From Staphylococcus durrellii (GTDB lineage: Bacteria > Bacillota > Bacilli > Staphylococcales > Staphylococcaceae): 64,000 nucleotides of DNA. The stretch's first letter is position 1, and each line of letters opens with the position of its first letter. The notes beneath the pieces are model-generated. The model was not told the DNA's origin, ran no database searches, and worked only from the letters and a program-made list of their open reading frames with translations. The translations under genes were made by a program, and so were the position numbers. Shown here piece after piece: positions 58,552 to 64,000 of this stretch. Location of the stretch: positions 1,426,001 to 1,490,000 of the forward strand of contig NZ_JADIIO010000001.1 of NCBI RefSeq assembly GCF_015594545.1, given 5' to 3'.

Positions 58552-59489
58552 TCACTTTTCTGTATTCTCTGCGCTCTTAATATTTGCTTATTAATCCATT
58601 CAAACATATGGTGCCATATCATTTCATGTTCTTTTTCCAATAATATTTCATGCCGTTTATTTTTATATAAATGCACCGTTATGTGCTTAACATTACCACG
58701 TTTAAATAATTTGCCGAGTTTGTGGATACCTTTCCCATAATTTCCAAGAGGATCTTCTTTACCTGAAATCATTAATATTGGCATTGATGGATTCATTTGT
58801 GTTATAAATTTTTGTTTGCTTGTTTTGACTATGTGTTTTACAGTTTGATAAATCAATTGATTAGAAACTAAAAATCCTGTTCTATCGTCTTTAATAAAGG
58901 CTTGTACTTGCTCATCGTCTGATGACAACCAATCACTTTTTGTTTTTAAGTGTTCAATTCGTTTGTTTAATGATTTATACATTAAATTATTTACCCAACT
59001 CAAACGTTTACGTTTACCAAACAATATAGTAATACATTTTAATACAAATTGTAATATTAATCCTAAAATTTTAGGATAGTAACCCGTACCAGTTAAGATT
59101 AATCCGTTTATAGATTTTGGATACTTTTGTGCAAATACACGAGCAATAATCGAGCCCATTGAATGTCCTATAACAATGTATGGTAAGTCTTTATAATTTG
59201 CACATAAGGTTTGTGCTACTTCAAATGCATCTGTTGCTACTTGATCAAAATCATCGATATGTCCAATATTTTTTTCAAGTTCCTCTTGATTATGGCCTCT
59301 ATGATTGTGTCTTATAACGTCATATCCTTGTTGATTTAATGCTGCTACCAACTCTTGATAACGTCCCATATGTTCTGCCATGCCATGAAAAATATGCACT
59401 ACACCGATGGTAGACTTATTAGCCTTATTTAATTTAACTTCTAACGTCGCGCCATCTGCAACTGTTATCTTTAAATTACTTTGTCCCAT
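58548..59489 (-). CDS. Alpha/beta hydrolase, monoglyceride lipase/lysophospholipase-like
   Basis: 313 residues from ATG 59489, which has GGAGG upstream. The fold shows HIFHGMAEHMGRY, a nucleophile elbow IGHSMGSIIAR (catalytic Ser), SGKEDPLGNYG (Asp) and KNKRHEILLE (His), completing the triad. Annotated as lysophospholipase by family; the substrate is unverified. It lies between glpD and miaA, overlaps miaA and may be co-transcribed with it. Confidence 0.88.
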   Translation of the reverse strand: MGQSNLKITVADGATLEVKLNKANKSTIGVVHIFHGMAEHMGRYQELVAALNQQGYDVIRHNHRGHNQEELEKNIGHIDDFDQVATDAFEVAQTLCANYKDLPYIVIGHSMGSIIARVFAQKYPKSINGLILTGTGYYPKILGLILQFVLKCITILFGKRKRLSWVNNLMYKSLNKRIEHLKTKSDWLSSDDEQVQAFIKDDRTGFLVSNQLIYQTVKHIVKTSKQKFITQMNPSMPILMISGKEDPLGNYGKGIHKLGKLFKRGNVKHITVHLYKNKRHEILLEKEHEMIWHHMFEWINKQILRAQRIQKSE

Positions 59490-59693
59490 GTAGTTTGCCT
59501 CCATTCATGACTTCTTATACTAATCATTATTCTATACACAATGTATTTACCACAAATTATAATATTGTAGTCACTATAACATAATTTTAGAACAGCACTA
59601 TTTTGTAACCATGTGTTTATAATGATATATTTTATAAAATTTGTAACATTCATACAACAACTAAATACCTAAGAATCACATTCACTATGTAAT

Positions 59694-59736
59694 AAAAAAG
59701 TTACTCTAGATAGCATTCATTCCATCTAGAGTAACT
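59694..59736 (-). terminator. Terminator of glpD
   Basis: Perfect 12-bp stem GTTACTCTAGAT with a 12-base loop and TTTTTT on the minus strand. Confidence 0.85.
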
Positions 59737-59781
59737 TATGCAAATTAATTTTCATTTTGAAATAAATCTAAAATATTAAAT

Positions 59782-61455
59782 TTATTCTTTAACCGCTGGT
59801 TGATTGTTACCAGTTTGTGCTTCGTCAATCGATTTTTCAAGTTCTTTAGTATATAGGTCTTTTTGTACTTCATTGTAGCCTAATAGTTCAGCCATTACGT
59901 CGATAACTTTTTCTTTGTAGTTTAATACGTCTTTGATGTTGAAATATAGTTTACCAGTACGACGGATTAAGAAGTCTGTTGGTTTAAATACCATTTCATT
60001 TTGAATTGAGTAAATAAGTTCTGTATAAATATCAAGCGGTAAGCCAGTGTCTTGGTTTTGTGCTGTTTGCGCAATTTTAAATAAGTCTTCAGCGTTTGAA
60101 CCATATTTAGATGCAAAGTGACGAGCATTAGTCGCATCGATTTGGTAAGCTTTAGCATCTTCTACTTTTTGTTCGATAAAGTTTTCAAAGTTAGCACTAC
60201 CACCTACGTCACCACCAGAGATTTTCAATTCTTTAGTAGCACATGGTTTGAATTTAAGTTTGTATTCTTCTTTTAAGCGTTTAGCTAAAAGGTCTACAAT
60301 TTCTAACGCCATGTGACGGTAACCAGTAAGCTTACCACCTGCGATAGTTAATAAGCCTGATTTACCTTCCCAAACTTCGTCTTTACGTGAAATTTCAGAA
60401 GGATCTTTACCTTCTTCTAAAATAAGTGGTCTAACACCTGCCCATGATGATTCAATATCACTATCTGATACATTTACATCTGGGAACATATAGTTTATTG
60501 CGTTGATTAAATAATCTCTATCTTCTTGTGTTGCTAAAGGTGAAGTTTTATCGTTGTCATAAAATGTATCTGTAGTACCAACATAAGCCTTACCTTCACG
60601 AGGAATGGCAAAGATCATACGACCGTCTTTTTCAGTGTCAAAGTATACAGCTTGTCCTAATGGGAATTTAGATTGATCAATTACTACATGGATACCTTTA
60701 GTTAAACGTAATTTTTTATTATTACGCGCATAGTCTCCACTACGTACTTCATCTACCCATGGACCACTAGCGTTAATGACTTTTTTTGCTTTAATTGGAT
60801 AAGTTTCACCATCAAGTTGATCTTCAACATGAATACCGTTAACTTTTTCATTGTTATCATATGTGAAATGCACTGACTTAGTATGGTTAATAATAGTTGC
60901 ACCTTTTTCTTCAGCACGTTTCATAACTTCAATTGTTAGACGAGCGTCATCAGTACGGTATTCAACATAAGATCCGCCACCTTTTAAGCCCTCTTTTTTA
61001 ACTAATGGTTCTTTTTCTAAAGTTTGCTTTTTGTTTAACATCGTTTTACGTTCTGCTTTTTTTACACCAGCTAAACGGTCATACATTGTTAAACCTATAG
61101 CAGTAGTAAATTTACCCATACTACCACCTTTATGCATTGGTAACAACATGCGTTCAGGTGTTGTTACGTGTGGACCATTTTCATAAACGATTGCACGTTC
61201 ACGACCAGTTTCTGCTACGACACCAACTTGTAGTTGTTTAAGGTAACGTAATCCACCGTGAACTAATTTAGTAGAACGTGAACTTGTGCCTTGGGCAAAG
61301 TCTTGCATTTCTACTAATGCTACTTTCATGCCACGGTTACTAGCATCTAAAGCAATACCAGCACCTGTGATACCACCACCGATAATTACAACATCGTAAC
61401 TATCTTCTTTTAAACCTTTCTTAATCTGTTCTCTTTTTAGTGTAGATAAACTCAT
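59782..61455 (-). CDS. glpD: Aerobic glycerol-3-phosphate dehydrogenase
   Basis: 557 residues. The FAD-binding motif is [21 protein letters not shown] near residues 23-43, with [16 protein letters not shown] and [12 protein letters not shown] further on. It oxidises glycerol-3-phosphate to dihydroxyacetone phosphate at the membrane and feeds electrons to quinone. AGGAGG precedes the ATG. An intrinsic hairpin lies in the 142-bp leader between glpK and glpD, typical of GlpP antitermination. Confidence 0.97.
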   Translation of the reverse strand: MSLSTLKREQIKKGLKEDSYDVVIIGGGITGAGIALDASNRGMKVALVEMQDFAQGTSSRSTKLVHGGLRYLKQLQVGVVAETGRERAIVYENGPHVTTPERMLLPMHKGGSMGKFTTAIGLTMYDRLAGVKKAERKTMLNKKQTLEKEPLVKKEGLKGGGSYVEYRTDDARLTIEVMKRAEEKGATIINHTKSVHFTYDNNEKVNGIHVEDQLDGETYPIKAKKVINASGPWVDEVRSGDYARNNKKLRLTKGIHVVIDQSKFPLGQAVYFDTEKDGRMIFAIPREGKAYVGTTDTFYDNDKTSPLATQEDRDYLINAINYMFPDVNVSDSDIESSWAGVRPLILEEGKDPSEISRKDEVWEGKSGLLTIAGGKLTGYRHMALEIVDLLAKRLKEEYKLKFKPCATKELKISGGDVGGSANFENFIEQKVEDAKAYQIDATNARHFASKYGSNAEDLFKIAQTAQNQDTGLPLDIYTELIYSIQNEMVFKPTDFLIRRTGKLYFNIKDVLNYKEKVIDVMAELLGYNEVQKDLYTKELEKSIDEAQTGNNQPAVKE

Positions 61456-61483
61456 AAACTGAGCGCCTCCTATAAATTAAAAA

Positions 61484-61533
61484 AGCAGAGACCCATCCTA
61501 TACATATATTTTTGTACGAACAGAGTCTCTACT
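61484..61533 (-). promoter_or_regulatory. Leader terminator of glpD, probable GlpP antitermination site
   Basis: AGAGACTC pairs with GGGTCTCT around a 30-base interior, and the minus strand continues TGCTTTTTT. It lies 29 bases before the glpD start. In B. subtilis GlpP with glycerol-3-phosphate prevents termination at the glpD leader; the same control is inferred here. Confidence 0.7.
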
Positions 61534-61597
61534 TCTCATGTGTTTTATTAACTTACCCATATTGTAGCATAGTTAATTATTAAAAGTCTAATTAAAA

Positions 61598-63103
<1,506 letters not shown>

Positions 63104-63250
63104 TTAACTCCCTCTCTCATTATCTTCTCTTATAGTTTCAATAACCATTTTAATGTTAAATAAATCAATATTAAAGATTTTTGCTATAAATTCTTTTTTT
63201 ACAATTAAATTTAAGTGTTTTTCATTTGTAGTAACATATTTATTTATAAA

Positions 63251-64000
63251 TTAGTAAATCGTTTCAATATCTTTATTTTTTTTGCTTTTGTTCAATACAA
63301 GGCCCAGTATTAATGTCAAAATGACTACGATAAGCCCTATTACTGATGCAACATCGAAATTACCTTTGTAGAATAATCTATAAAATACAGCACCAAGCAT
63401 ACCACCTGCAATAGGTCCTAAAACTGGAACAATTGCATATCCCCAATTTGATTTCCCTTTACCAGCGATTGGGAAAATAGCATGTGCAATACGTGGTCCT
63501 AAGTCACGAGCAGGGTTAATTGCATAACCTGTTGGACCACCTAGACTTAAACCAATTGCTACGATTAAACCACCGACAATAAGTGGGTTTAAACCGTCTG
63601 CTATTTTGTTAGTCCCGATATATAATAAACCTAATGTAAGAATCATAGTACCAATAATTTCACTGATGAAGTTTGCAAAGTAATTTTTAATTGCTGGTGC
63701 AGTTGAGAATACACCTAACTTCGCATCTTGATCTTCTGTTGCCTTCCAATGTGGTAAATACATTAACCATACAAACATACCGCCTAAAATACCACCTAAA
63801 ATTTGGCAAATTATGTAACCTGGCACCATACCCCAAGCTAGTTGACCATCCATTGCCATCGCTAACGTAACTGCTGGATTCATGTGTGCTCCTGAAATAT
63901 CACCAACTGCATATGCGCCCATCGATACCGCAAGACCCCAACCAGCAGCAATAACTATCCAGTCAGCCCCAAAACCTCCAGTCCTTTTCAAATTGACATT
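63251..64000 (-). CDS. glpF: Glycerol uptake facilitator GlpF (5' end outside window)
   Basis: Partial. The frame runs to the right edge (NVNLKRTGGFGADWIVI...), so roughly the first 20-25 residues are missing. Both NPA motifs of the aquaporin fold are present: HMNPAVTL, and YAINPARDLGPR with the Asp that marks glycerol facilitators. Hydrophobic segments are complete to the C-terminus. It lets glycerol enter before trapping by GlpK. The glpP antiterminator gene and promoter would lie beyond the window. Confidence 0.96.
   Translation of the reverse strand, partial: NVNLKRTGGFGADWIVIAAGWGLAVSMGAYAVGDISGAHMNPAVTLAMAMDGQLAWGMVPGYIICQILGGILGGMFVWLMYLPHWKATEDQDAKLGVFSTAPAIKNYFANFISEIIGTMILTLGLLYIGTNKIADGLNPLIVGGLIVAIGLSLGGPTGYAINPARDLGPRIAHAIFPIAGKGKSNWGYAIVPVLGPIAGGMLGAVFYRLFYKGNFDVASVIGLIVVILTLILGLVLNKSKKNKDIETIY

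Overview
The window is a low-GC, AT-rich segment of a Staphylococcus chromosome. Gene content and order follow the backbone known from S. aureus (mprF, glcT, alsT, parC-parE, plsY, acnA, opuD-type transporter, mscL, sbcDC, tkt, sosA/lexA, guaC, rpsN2/rpmG, katA, hom-thrC-thrB, aspartokinase, nuc, glnRA, hflX, bsaA, hfq, miaA, glpFKD). Many proteins differ clearly from the S. aureus versions as I remember them (for example ParC has Asp84 where S. aureus has Glu84), so a coagulase-negative species is likely. I cannot name the species from sequence alone. I see no tRNA, rRNA, prophage or CRISPR array.

Layout. 1-6.5 kb: mprF (cut by the left edge), a scar holding the tail of an IS1182-type transposase, an AI-2E-family permease, a GlcT-type antiterminator and an alanine/sodium symporter. 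6.7-11.1 kb: topoisomerase IV (parE-parC) behind a LexA box. 11.3-18.3 kb: plsY, a HesB-like protein, a hotdog thioesterase, aconitase, a betaine-type transporter and mscL. 18.8-25.2 kb: sbcDC, a CcdC-like membrane protein, a 57-residue protein with a CodY box at its promoter, a VOC protein and a YneF-type protein. 25.4-29 kb: transketolase and the SOS module (DUF896 protein, sosA, lexA) with three LexA boxes. 29-35.3 kb: a CAP-domain membrane protein, guaC, the divergent zinc-responsive ribosomal genes rpsN2 and rpmG, katA and an amino-acid permease. 35.3-41.4 kb: threonine biosynthesis and aspartokinase. 41.4-44.8 kb: four poorly characterised or nuclease genes.

44.8-52.2 kb is a variable, gene-poor region. 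It holds several small genes, a decayed coding stretch with a P-loop-like motif, a SLATT/DUF4231-like membrane protein, a large YSIRK secreted protein with duplicated domains and no LPXTG anchor, and two putative small RNA genes on the minus strand. One of these has a consensus promoter whose -35 box lies inside a 33-bp perfect palindrome. 52.2-64 kb returns to conserved order: glnRA, the C-S lyase-like ynbB, hflX, bsaA, hfq, miaA, an alpha/beta hydrolase and glpFKD, with a terminator hairpin ahead of glpD where GlpP antitermination is expected.

Regulation is unusually legible. I find matches to LexA boxes (parE, sbcD, three at sosA/lexA), two Zur boxes (rpsN2, rpmG), a PerR/Fur palindrome (katA), a perfect 7-1-7 Fur box upstream of acnA, CodY-like boxes (57-aa gene, permease, glnR) and a GlnR box (glnR). 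These are visual motif matches and have not been scored.
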